Positions 1-11,821 of a DNA stretch of 64,000 nucleotides are shown here, one piece after another. Below the pieces are notes generated by a model. The model had not been told where the DNA came from. It was given only the letters and a program-made list of their open reading frames with translations, and ran no database searches. The stretch lies in the NCBI RefSeq assembly GCF_000006565.2, contig NC_031479.1:1860001-1924000 (forward strand), given 5' to 3'. Source of the DNA: Toxoplasma gondii ME49. Taxonomy: Eukaryota; Apicomplexa; Conoidasida; Eucoccidiorida; Sarcocystidae. Position numbers and translations under genes: made by a program. Every line of letters begins with the position of its first letter. Position 1 is the first letter of the stretch.

Positions 1-3000
1 CCAGGCTCCGACACTGCGCCGAAGAACGACGCTCTGCCTCGCCCCGGTGCCGCTTCGTCCGTTGCCTCCTCCCTTTCGTCTCTGACCGCCTCGTTCCTCT
101 CCTTCGTCTCCTCGCTGTTCTCCGAGGAGTCCTCCGCCTCGGCTGCTGCTGCTGCTCCCGAGCCCCTGGACGAAACGCATGCAGCGCGCGCGCCGGTCGA
201 GCCTGCCTCCGCAGTGGTCGACTGGCGATTCTCCTTCATTGCTCGCGAGCGGCCAGAGTTCTCTTCGCGGGCTTCGAAGCACCATCCAGAGCGCGTCTAC
301 TCGACGCGCGGCGCGTTCCTCGAAAACGCAGTCGGGGATGTCTCGTCGTCTTCCACTGTTTCCGAGGCGATCGCCTCAGCCATCGGGCAAATCGGCTTGG
401 GCCGCAAAGCTCTCGACGATATCTGGCTCACCGCGCCTCTCGGGTCGTTTCCTCCGGAACGCGCGCTTTCTTCCAGGTCTCACGCCTCGAATATCCTCGC
501 ACACTCCAGCTCGAGCGGTCGTCTTTCGCATGTCCGCGACGCTGAGCTGGGCGGGAGTTTTGCCTTCCCGGACTCTGCGCGAGATCCGCAGCGCTTCGTG
601 TGCTTCACAAAGAAGCGCGGACGCCATGACCACAGTGCATGCGCCCTGGCCTCGGAGTTCCCCGAACTCCCGGCCTCGCTCGTCCCGACCGTCGAGCCTT
701 TCCCTCGCAGCTGGATCGCCACCAGCCACCTTCTGACTTTTGAAAAGTCCACGGCTCCCTTTGCGCAGCCTTTTCTCGAAAGCGATTTCGACGCGGGACT
801 GCCCACGGACGCTGAGACGCGTTGGGAAGGCCTCTGGGAGGTCTTGCCTGTCTCCTTCGAGGAAGGTAGGCGCCGCTGCCTCGTTTCGACCGAATCGATC
901 TGGGGTCTGTGGCACAAAGGAGAGGCCCACTCTTTCGCTTTCTAGCTGACTCGTTTGCTGGTTTCAGACAAGTCGACGTTGGCTAGCTGTAGGAATGCAT
1001 GTCTCTGTATCTCCTCGTTCGGGAGTTTGGAAGTCGCCGCGTCTTCGTTATCTTCCTTTTCGAACTCGCTGCTTTGCTCGTTCTAGAGAAAGGAGTTGAA
1101 GTTTGTGAAGTCGTGTCTGTGCCTCTAGGTTTGACGAGTGTGAGCCGAAGGCATTCTTTGTTCGTCTCTCCTTCCTCGCATGTTCGCTTCGTTGAGAGCA
1201 GTTTCAGCTGTCGTTCAGGAACCTGTGCGGTGTCTGTGCTTTTGAGTGGATGAGGAAGCCACAAAAAGCAGTCTCTCCCTTTTCTCTCTCGCTTGAACAC
1301 AGAGATCACACAGTCCAAACCCGTTCTCTTTCGCAGCTCCTTGGTCCTGGTGTGCGCTCGTTCGCCGGCTGGGTGCCTCCTGCGGCCACCACCGCGCCTG
1401 GCCTCTCTGCGGCCGCCGGGTGTGCGACGTCGCAAAACGCGTCGAGGCGACGGTTCAGGCGCAGGACGCGGGAAGGCTGGGGAGACCCTCGAGCTGTGTC
1501 TTGCGTGGTGTCCTAGAAAAGGCAGACAGGGCCTCGCTTTGCTTCCGCGATTCGAACGTGGATCGACATGCGAACGGGCGAGAAACGGAACAGATACAAA
1601 GTGACTTGTCGAGGCGTGGAGCGCGGTCCTAAAGCCTCGTTGTGCATCTGTGTTGAACACAACGCGCGCGCGTTGCATCTTTGTCGGATCTCTGTGCGAC
1701 CGTGTTCACTTTTTCCAGAGTCCTCGAGTTCGCAAGTACACCCTCCAGGCGGGCAGCCACCGCGCGCGGCGTCTCCAGACTGGCGAGACGTCGGCGGATC
1801 TCCAGCGACGATTCCGTCTTCCCCGCCGCGCTTCTACGGACGAGGCGACCCCACGCTTCTTGAGGAAGGGGGATCCTCGACAGCTCGAACGGACGCGATC
1901 CCTCACGGCAGCTTCTCCTCTCCTCCTTCGCCCTCTTTGTCTTCTTCTTTACCACTTCCGCGTCGCCGTCGGCCGCCGCAGGCCTTCTCGACCGTCGCAG
2001 TCTTGTCCACTGGAGAAGGGATGTTCGAGCATGGGACCTCTTTTGTGGTTTCCTCGATTTGGGCGAAGGCGCTGCGGAACGGGTCTGAGTCGCTGGCGCT
2101 CCGGCGGCTGTTGCCGCGAGTCGCGTTCGTCGTCTCTGGTCTCCACGAAGGCAAGGAAGTTTTCTCTGCGCAGATTCCCTTAGCGTTTCTGGCCTCGCGG
2201 ACGGATCTCGCGCTGCCGCTCGCGGAAGGCGCCTCGCCGCCGCCCGCCGAGTCGGAAGAGCTCGCCTTCGTGAATCTTCTGGATTTCCTTCCCTTCTCAG
2301 AGACGCCGTGGACGCGCGTCGACTCGCTCAAGTTCCGCTACGTCTTGAAACCCCCGACATTCAGCGTCTCAGAGAGGCCTTCCGACCGAGGCTTGCCTGC
2401 GCCTCGCGCGCACACATCGCCCTCGTCTCCAGCGGGAAGTCTGGAGCCGCTCCTTGCCTCCACCGTGTCTCAGCTCGCCTACAAAGTGGGGATTGGAGGC
2501 CTCGTGTTGCATGTAGCCCAGAGAAGCAGCGGCATGCGAACGGTGTACTACGTGGACAGAAGAAGTCCGGAGGGGGTCGCTTTGCTGCGGGTCTTCGAAG
2601 AGAAAGAGAAACCACACGCGGAGCCCAGTGGTAACAGAGAGAGCAGAGGCGGCCGAGTAGGGAAGGAAGAGAACTCAACGGCCGAATCGACAGAGCAGGG
2701 ACAGGTCGATTCATCCTCGCTGCTCCTCGGAGACAGCGGAGGAGAGACGGCTCTGCGTGGAGTGGGCGAAGATGGAGGTGGAGCCACGGCGGGAGGGGAG
2801 GCAGGAGGACGAAAAGGCGAGAGGAGAAACCTCGCGGGGAATGCGGAGAGAGAGGTGAACTTTCCTGCTCGCACTGCGCGAAACAAGTTAACTCGCGAGA
2901 AAATCAAGAGAGCGATCCGGAACGTCGTGCTCGACGTCTTGAGAAACGCGGTCGACCCCAAGGTGTACAGACGGGTGCTGAGTGCCATGCCTCCGCTGTC

Positions 3001-6000
3001 TCCGCAAGTATCGCGGAAACTCGAGCCTCTGAAGACGCTCGCGGCAAGGCTGCCTTTCGCCCTCGGGACGGGAGAAGACGAAGACGAAGCTGAAGACGGC
3101 CTCCTCTACGCAGCGGTTCTGCGGACGCACGGCGACGGATCTGGAGAGTTTCTTTGGCACCAGGTCGGAGACAGCTCATCTGGAGCAGCTGCGCTCGCCG
3201 ACGAAGCGCGCAGACAAAGCCGCGAGGCGCGAGAAAGAAACGCGGAACTCCAGACAGACAAGGAAGAGGGCAGAAATGGCGAGAGCGAACGGCCGCAGAC
3301 TGAGAAGGAGAAGGCAGAGAAGATGACGAGCGAAAAAGAGAAGGACGTCCGTTTGTTCAGGGTCGGAGGTGATTCGGGGAAAGTCGTGTTGACTGCAGGA
3401 TTAAACTCGAGTGTGGGGACGACGGGAGGCAGCAACCGCCGCCTTCCCTTAGCGAAATATGACAATTTAAACAACTCTCTGGTCGACCTCCGCCTCCCCG
3501 CCAGAAGCGTCGGGGTGTACATACAGGAAGTCCCCGTCGAGGCGCCGCTCCTCTCCTTCAACGAGGCCGATGGCCTCGACCTCATCCTCTGGAGAAGAGT
3601 AAGTGTGAGAGGACTGGACAAAATCCGAAACTTTGAAGAAAGGAAACGCCAGTCGCCAGTCCAGTTCAGAGAATCGCAGCCTCCCAACACTTGCCAAGAG
3701 CATCATGCTTCACTTCTGTGGAGTCGCCTACGTAGTTGTCTATATATATGTATATATATACTTTTATATATAGTATACACACATCTGCAGATATACTGTA
3801 TGTATTTGTACGGCGTGTGGATGCGTTTCATAAATGGGTATATTCAAAATTAAGAAGAACGTTTCACAGAGGAGTGGGTGAAATACAGGGAAGTTGGGGT
3901 GTTGTGATTGAAGGCATGCTCGATGCCCGGCGTAGCTGAAGCTTCAGCGAAAAGGTCGCTGAAGGGATACGTTGGAAAGCGTGTTTTTCCTCCTTTCTCG
4001 TTCAGGAAGATGTCGTTTTTTCTCTTTTGCCACTCGCCTTTTTTCTCTGGACTCTTTGCGTCTGTCGGCCAGTCGCCGCTGCGGACACCCGAGACAGTTT
4101 GCTGAAGTATCGCCCGCCGTCTTGTGTGTGGGAGTTTTTCGTCTGGAACCCCGTTCGTTTTCTTTGCTCTCCTGGGTGGACACACATCTCTTTGTTTCTG
4201 TCTCCTTTTATTCTGCAGGTCGGCTTCGACACCGAGGGGAAATACAGAGACGCAGCAGCAAGTGAGATGCTTTTCAAAGCGTGTCTTGATCTTTTTCACA
4301 TGCATGGTTTCTAGCAAATCAACCGAGGTCGGTAGGAGGTCCACTGTACGCTGTACGTATAATATAGCCGCCTCTCGAGGAAGAGCACTCTTGTCTTCGT
4401 GTCGTCCGTTTGTCCCTAGTCGTTGCCGCCTCTCGATTCTTCTCTGTAGACTGCAGAGCTCGTGAAACTGCCTCGTTCTGATGTCGGCGGTGTCTTCAAA
4501 AGGCCAGTCTATGTCGCGGGCGTCGAGCTGTTTTCTGCTCTCACGCTCGTGTGCCTCTCGTCTCTGCTTTTCTTTGCCTTCGACGCGACACTCCAAGCCT
4601 TTTTCGCCGTGATCATGGTGCAGCTCAAGACTGTCGAGTTGTGAACAGACAGATGGCTGTTCGTAAAGTCGAGAGCAGCGCTCCTGAGCTACAGCCTACG
4701 ATCTGTTGACGGTTAAAAAAAACCTCAGTTGTTCTCCGACACGAGACAACTGCGCCAGGGACCTTGGAATTCTTCGCTTTCCCCCTCCTTCTCGCGGTGT
4801 GTCTGTTCTCGCCGGCGGAGAGGGGACTCATGCAGTTCTAGTGAAAAACTCCCCACAGAGAAGCAGCCGCTGATCTTCACTGCCTGCCTCCTGTGTTTGC
4901 TGTGTCCGTACAGACGTTCGGGGCTCTCTCTTCGCCGATGTCAAGAACGCCGTGTCGCAGGTTCTTGAGTCTCTGGGTGGGAAGAGCAAACAGGCTCCTC
5001 GCGCAGCCCCGGACTCGCATTCGAAGACGCCTCTCAAGCCAGAGAAGGGAGACAAAGAAAGCGAGAGGGAAAGCAAAACAGACAGTGGCGAGGCCCGCGA
5101 AACGGAAAGCAAAGCCGAAGGTGGACAGGGGGAGACGATGTCGCCGGGGTCTGTTAATGGAGTTATCGACACGATTCTTTCTCTTTACGCGAGCCTCAAC
5201 GAGGGCATTACAGAGTTGGAACAGACCGCGGCGCTCGCGTCCCTGCCTCCTGCTTCGGCTTCCTCGGCGCCGGCTCTGAACTCAGAAGAAAAGCGAGAAG
5301 AAGACGAGGATCGAGTCCCGAGAGACAGCGTGCCACCTGGTGTCTCCGAAACGAAACCTGGGTCGCCGCCGCTTTCTCCCGCAGGCTCCACGACAACGCA
5401 TGCAAACGCCAGCGTTGTCCGACAACCGCAAACTCAGGCGGCTTCTGCTCGTCAGGGAAGCGGCATCGCTCCGTCGACTTCTGGTCCAGAGCGTGGGCTT
5501 GCCTCTTTGCTGGATCTTCTGTCTCCTCTGGAGGGAGATTTGCGCGCTGAGGGAAGCGTTCCCAGTCAAATCCCTTCAACTCCTGCAGCCGGTACAAACG
5601 CAGCAGCTGCTGCACACAGACACCCTCGGGTACGCGTTCGACATGCATGTGAAGAGAGAAGAAGAGACGATTGGTTCGTGAAACCAAATTTTGTGGTCGA
5701 CGTCCTGACAGCTGCGGAGGAATCAGGCAAAGGGGAAGAGAAGAGCAGAGAGGAGTCGCGTGACTTCCGCTGTTATCCGAGTTAATTAGAAATTCGCACC
5801 TTCTTTCGTATTCGGTCCGTAGACAGAAGCTCTGCTGCGGGACAGCCAGAGGGAGGGTGAAGAGAGGCGACAAGACGGTGAAGGGGGGGGTCGCAATGAG
5901 CATTCTGGTGACAGAGAGACAGTGGGAACGAGAGAGGCGTGAGGAGCGATAACAGAGGAGAGAGGAAAGAGATCACATGTAGAGCCGAGGAAACAACAGA

Positions 6001-9000
6001 CAAGAAAGTGAGAGAAAAGAGACGAGAACGAACGTCGTTGTATGGAGGTTCAGTGGGAATGCCACGCGTTGGTTTTCACCGTGTTCTGTGGATTCTGTGT
6101 CTCAGTGGAAAGATTGTCTCTTCTGATTAAAAGGCGCTCCTTGTTATGTTTTCTTCTGTCAGCCGAGATCCCCAGACGTACCCGTGCCTCTGACGCGGGG
6201 TCACAGCGAACAAGCAGGTGCAGACGGTACTTTTCCAGAAGTTTACTCCTTTTCCTTGTCGGATTTGTTGAACAAGGCGACGAAGCCGAAGTCCAGCGAA
6301 ACCAGTCAGAAAGACGACAAGGGGGTAGGTCGCAAAGAAAAAGATAGAACTCAGAGAAAGGAAGGAGCGAGCGTCGATTCGACGCTCCTTATCGGGAGCA
6401 GCAGGGAGGTCCGGAGACACCTCTAAGGAGAACGGAGCAGGCGATGGAAGCAGAAGATGAGGAGCTGCACGTGACGAGAATTCAGGAAATGGCAAATCGA
6501 AAAAGGCGTACTTCTCTCCCTGGTGCCGGTTTCGGCGCGTGTCAAAGAGGGAGCCAAAGGAGGCAATTTTCTTCTTGAAAAGAAAGACCCACTTAGCGAC
6601 CGTTTTACTCCTGTGTCTTCCAGCACTCAGAAGTGTGTGTACACCTGAATGTACGCGCGTGCATGCGCAGCTAGCTGCCAGTGGCAGTGTATGTACACCC
6701 GAGTCACAACAGCCGCGAACGCGGGAAGAGGAAAGACCGCAGATCGAGAGCGTCTCGATTCGCCGTTCGCTTCGTCTCCGTCGGTCCTCTAGACCAAATA
6801 TGCTGTTGAATCTATGGAATCTGTTTTCCGTTCTCTCTGTGCACATCATTCGGGGGTAGCTCTGTCTTTGTTGAATCTTTCCTGATGCCGCATGCGTCGG
6901 CCGCTCTCGAGGCTTCTGATTCCTGGGATCAGCTGTTGTTCTGTGTGGTTGTCTCTGTAGACAACAAAAGAGGACGCCTTGACGGAGAAGGAGAAGGAGA
7001 AGAAGGAGGGAAGCACAAGCGGCAAAGGTAGGCTGTTTCGGCGGGGTCTTTCCTTCACAGATACAACGACAAGAGGCCTTGAGTCCCGAAACTTGACGCG
7101 TTTCTTGTCAGGTGAATCAACAGACACAACGCGGGGACAGGAGAATGCAGCAGAGGCGCGGAGAGCAGCATGCAGTTCCCACAGGAGGTGTCCGGTTCTC
7201 TCCGACAGCGTGTAATTGAGGACGTCAAAACGATTTGCTCTGTTGGGGTGTCTTCTTCGGAGAAAGCACCTTTGTCTTGATTTAGAGCGTCCGTCTTGGG
7301 AACCGTGGTGACCTTCCTTCCCCTTCCTTTGCGTCGCCCCCGTCCGTCGCTAGCTATTAAAATGGTCGATGTTATTCACAAAAAGAGCTTGCGTCTCTAC
7401 CGCACCGACCCCGTGTTCACACGACTACAAAGTAACAGCGGGGCCGTGCATTGCAGTTGTCCCGTTGCAAGTAGGAACTGTCTGTCCGCGAGACGATCTC
7501 TGGAGTCATGTTGAATTTCCTTCCACTCTTTCAAATGCGAGCAAACAATATCCGCCCAAGCCGCTCAAGGGAGTCATCACTTTGTGTGTCGAAGGCTGCT
7601 TTCGTTCTCGGTACAAGACACTCTCGAGCTCGGTCGTGGATTGGCACTGCCAGAGCGAGGCAGATGGGGTCGCCGAAAAGAGATGTCGCGGTCCAGAAGT
7701 GTGAATACCGGCAAATAGGTTTCCGGGATTTACCTCCGACCCAAAGAGGTCTGAAAGTGTCGCAAGCGTGAAACGCGCGCTTCTGGCTTCGTGCACAGGG
7801 TGAAGCTTCCTTCTTCGAATGTTAGGGTTTCTCAGCGTCGCGCGACAAAGCCTGTCTTTTTCGGGGTGCTTCCTCGCACTTCTCTCATTTCTTCGTCGCA
7901 AATACCAGGGAGAGACGAAAACTGTGCACAACGCATTTTTTCGTTTTCCGCCTCTCTGTGTCTTTTCTGCACACCTCGCTCTTTGTTTCCCTCGTTTATT
8001 CAGGTGCGAAAGAACAGCCGTTTGCTATGGGGTTCGTTCTCGGCCCGGACAATCAACTACGCCCGCTGAATCTGGGCCAAGACGGGAGCAGTCTGTTGGG
8101 AGGCGTCGGCGCCACAAGTGAGGGCACTCCTTATTACCGGTGCATGCGTTGTCTCTGCCACCGGCTCGAGTGCTTGTGTTTCTGCAAGTTCGAGCTGCCC
8201 TCTCTCGTGAGAGTTTCGAAACCCCATGGGTGTGTCCTGTCTTTGTTTGCTAGCCAAATCCCGCTCGTTTCTTCTCTTTGGTTTAGCGTTTGAACCCCCC
8301 CCCCGTTCCTTGAGATCTCCACGTGTAGCCATGTTTCGTTCGGCTACCCTGTCGCTTCGTCGTCTCGTGGTGTCCTTCTCACGTTTTTCTGAATATCCTG
8401 TTTTTCTTGCATGTGGTTCCTTCTCAGATGAGTTTCGCGAGATGCTGCAGTCCGTGCTGAGGGACGTGAACATCCCTGAGATGGCTGCGAATCTTGCTCA
8501 GCAATTCGGCGGCGCGCAGGCACCTCGGGAGTTGAGTATTGCCCAAGCGGCCCAGGTGCTCGCGAGTCACTTGGAGAATCGCGAAGGGATTTCTGAGCAG
8601 ACGGCGGGGCTTGGGAAGTTCGCCGCGATGTTCGCTTCTCAGATGGAGGCTGCAGGCAGTTCTTCAGACCCCAGCAAAGACGCAGACAAAGACGGAAAGC
8701 AAGCTGCAAACAAAGTTCCTTCGACTTCAACCAAGTCACCGCAGGTCAGCCTCTCGGCTATTAGTCGGGTCGCTCAACAGCTGGCTAGCGAACTGTTGAG
8801 CAAGCCACCTAGAGACTTGAAGCAGGACCGGCCGAAGGCGGAGGGGAGAAGGAAATCGGAGGAAAGGGCGATGTCGCAGGAAAAGAGTAAGAAGGACGGC
8901 GTCTCGGCGTCTTCCCCAGGAGAAGCGTTTGCGTTTTCGGGCGCTTTCTCGCCGGGACAAACGCCCGGTCCCGGCTCGGACGTGTCTCAGATCCAAGCAG

Positions 9001-9362
9001 TTTTCCAGGCGTTTCTCGGGAACGGCGACGCTCGGTCAAACACGCTGGCGGATCTCCTGACGCAGGCCCCGGCGCAAGGTAGCCAGGACGGCGCTGAATC
9101 TGCGGAAAATGGACGGTCTGGAAACTTCCAGTTTGCTCATCTCGCACAGGACGTGCTGGGACGAGTTGCGGAGCCTGGCGGTCCGCCGCTCCTCGACTTC
9201 TTGAATGGGGGCTCGCTGAACCTCAGCGACTTGTTTGGACAGTTGGGCCGGGCAAATGAGACAGACGAGGCGAAACGCAAAAGCAAATCTCATCCTAAGT
9301 ACCGTTCTGCCAAGCAGAAGAGACACAAAATCCGCGAGACTGCGGAGGAACACGACGAATGA
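1..9362 (+). CDS. Unknown-function protein, 3' portion of a multi-exon gene (5' end outside window)
   Basis: I do not recognise this protein. The predicted exons are <1-865, 1719-3598, 4219-4261, 4457-4489, 4914-5629, 6163-6324, 6961-7027, 8004-8117 and 8428-9362. Every junction keeps the reading frame, giving 1,604 residues plus stop from base 1. Donors are mostly GTAGG, GTAAG or GTGAG, and acceptors follow pyrimidine tracts. The N-terminal part in the window is Ser/Ala-rich and then folded-looking (about residues 60-280). Exon 2 alternates hydrophobic, possibly beta-rich stretches with charged linkers (Glu/Arg/Lys-rich around 2600-2900 and 3190-3350). The last exons encode short amphipathic helices such as EFREMLQSVLRDV and SAISRVAQQLASELL. 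The weakest junction is the donor at 4490 (GTGTCT). If that donor is not used, exon 4 reads on to a stop at 4642-4644 and the downstream exons belong to a second gene. Function unknown; coding status is well supported by codon phase and composition. Confidence 0.6.
3740..3782. repeat. (TA)n microsatellite in intron
   Basis: This is a TA-rich run broken by single G and C bases, about 140 bases inside the intron that follows exon 2 of the first gene. It is non-coding, and similar tracts recur in other introns of the window. Confidence 0.8.
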
Positions 9363-11821
9363 CGACGAATGAACAGTCGAGGAAAGGCACGCGGCGGGCT
9401 GTGAGGAACAGGACTGTATTGGGGAACGATCACGTCTGGCAAGGTCCCCCGAAAAGAAAAAGGAGGAAGAAGGGGGACGGTTGAAAGGCCAGAACAGCCA
9501 GCGGCAAATCGATGGTGGGGAAGGAAGTTGCGAGAGGTGCAAGAGACAGACAAGCGCGACAACCGAGGGGCTGTGCTTTTTGGAAACCAGTTTTCAGCCG
9601 CTCTGACGCAAAGAAGTAAAGCTTCCGAGCACACGTTAATATTGGCAGGATAATGAAATCCAGCATTTCTGACTATCTTAAGCACGTCAGTGGGGTGGTG
9701 ATGTACAGCTGTCGTTAAAAATTCGGTTGCCTAGATCTACCTGAAAAGAGATCTAAGAGACGAAAGGGGTTTGGAGAGGTTCCGTTGTCTTGGGTCCACC
9801 TGAGGTGCGGCGCAGAGTTGACGAATCGACGGCTGAATGCCGGCAGGGATACTCAGTAACTTTTCGTGTGATGAAACTTTTGTGGTATTGCTTGCGATCA
9901 TGGATTTCTCTGGCGGGGAGGCATTCCGAAACAGGCGTTTCGAACTGCAGGTGTCGCCTCGCTTTTTTGAAGGGTGTCAGTCATAGTTTCGCTATTTCGA
10001 GGTCTCCGTATCTCTTTCGGTTGTTGTTAAAGATTAGCGGCGTTTCATTTGTGGAGCTGCTGAACAGCGGGCCGGCGGGCGTGTCGGGGATGCGATGCAA
10101 TCGATGATATTCTTGATTTGGGTGCAGTCGGTGAACCGAGCTTCTTTATCAAGTCACGCCATTTCTGGTTCGCACATGATACACTTCGAGCATTCTCCAC
10201 TAGAAGTCTCTACCCTGGTTTCGCCACTACAGAGTCTCGGGCTTTTTCCTCGTACTCTGAACCTCGCTCAAAAAGCCGCTGCACGCATTGCTTGAATGCA
10301 ACACGCAGTCAGCCGGGAACTAGAAGATAGGAAGACGCACGGACAACGCTGGCAATGTTGCAGTTTCCGAAGCTCGCACACTCGCACGGGTAGGGAACCT
10401 ATCCATGGATTGTCAAAATGGTTTTGAAGTAGATGTCTCGCCAACGTGTAAGATCTCTGGTTGAGACGTGCCAGGCAGTTCCTCTAGGAAGCAGCAGTTA
10501 ACATAGTTCTGACGTTTGTCACTACAGGGTGCTACTGCGAATTCATGGTAGTGAGGCTACTAGAGATTACTTGAGTTTTGCGACTTTCTTTTTCTGGATT
10601 CGTCGACAGTGCCAAGGAGGCCACGCCTGGCTCAGAAGCCTCAACCGTCCCCAGAACTTCTTGAGCTAAATCGGGATGTTGTCCGTTCTAGAACACTTGG
10701 AATAACTGAATCTTCCTACAGCGAAAGCTCTCTAAAAACGTGACACTGGGCTCATCCCCGTCGTCTGGATTCAACTGCGTGAATAGGTCTTCAAGTTTGA
10801 GGGTCAACTTCAGCTACCGTGTGCTGACAACGAGCGCTCGCTGTGAATGCGACCTGTGGACGGCTCGTAAGATTGCCGAGTCTGACAGAAGGCGGAAGAT
10901 AACCGCAACGAGCGTGTGCTGTGTCCAAAATATCAGAGAATCTGTCGACAACAATCGCTAAAACCTAAGTCCATTCACGACCTGGGCAAATCGTCTTTTT
11001 CTGCTCAGAGGCGTTCGCTGCCGGGGCGACGGCAGGCACACTCGGTGACGACAGAGGTGGCACAAGTTTAACGCAATCTTCGGGCGTTTTTTCCTCTTGG
11101 TAAACTTTTCTCTCGAATACAGGATTGTCCTGCTTCGTCTTCATGTGTGCATTCCTCTTCAGGGGCTAATGTCGTTCTCACGCGTCAAAAGCCTCGTAAC
11201 CCCGGCGAAAAGTCGCACCGCTCGCGGATAAACGGGAAATGCTCATCCACTTCCAGAGTACAATGACAACGTTACTTGCGCGAGAGATGACGAGGAAAGG
11301 GGGAAGAAAAACTCCTGATGGCAAAGAGAACGGGCAACTCGAAAAGCAGAAAACGCCTTTTCGGTACGCAACCTCCCCAAAGTCACGACGCTCTCCTAGC
11401 GACATGGCATGCGCCAGACCAGAAGCGGGAGGCACCTGACGAAACCCGGGCGTTTCCTTGTGCCTTCACTGGAAAACTGCTAAGTTGTCACATCTATCCA
11501 CTAACTTCTGTTTTAGACGCCTTAAATCGTCGTTCCGGGCGGCAAACCACTGCCACCACGCCTTGAGCGCGCAACCCTCGTGAGGCGCTGTCGCTGCCGC
11601 GTTCTTAGCTCCCTTTCCAATCTCATGTCTCTCGGAATGTTTTTTTCTCAATTGGCACGCGCAATCGACAACAATGTCATGAATTCTCATGCGGTTTGAG
11701 CCGCCGTACCTTCCTCAGCACCGTGGTTTGGAACGGGATCGGGTATTGAACTCGCCAGGCGGCCGTATCTCGCGGCCGAATCCCACGCAAACTTCGGCTT
11801 CCCGCCTTTTTCAGAGTTACC
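9363..11821. other. Intergenic region, no gene recognised
   Basis: The stretch between the stop of the first gene and the ATG of the transporter gene holds only short open frames in conflicting frames, without low-complexity coding signature or consistent splice phases. It presumably contains the 3' UTR of the upstream gene and the promoter/5' UTR of the transporter gene. I saw no convincing tRNA internal promoter boxes, no rRNA and no transposon signature. Confidence 0.6.

Noticed and set aside
983..1678. 231-codon open frame on the minus strand
   Set aside because: It lies across the intron between 865 and 1719 of the plus-strand gene, is Arg/Ser-rich with no domain, and has no splice partners; likely chance in GC-rich DNA.
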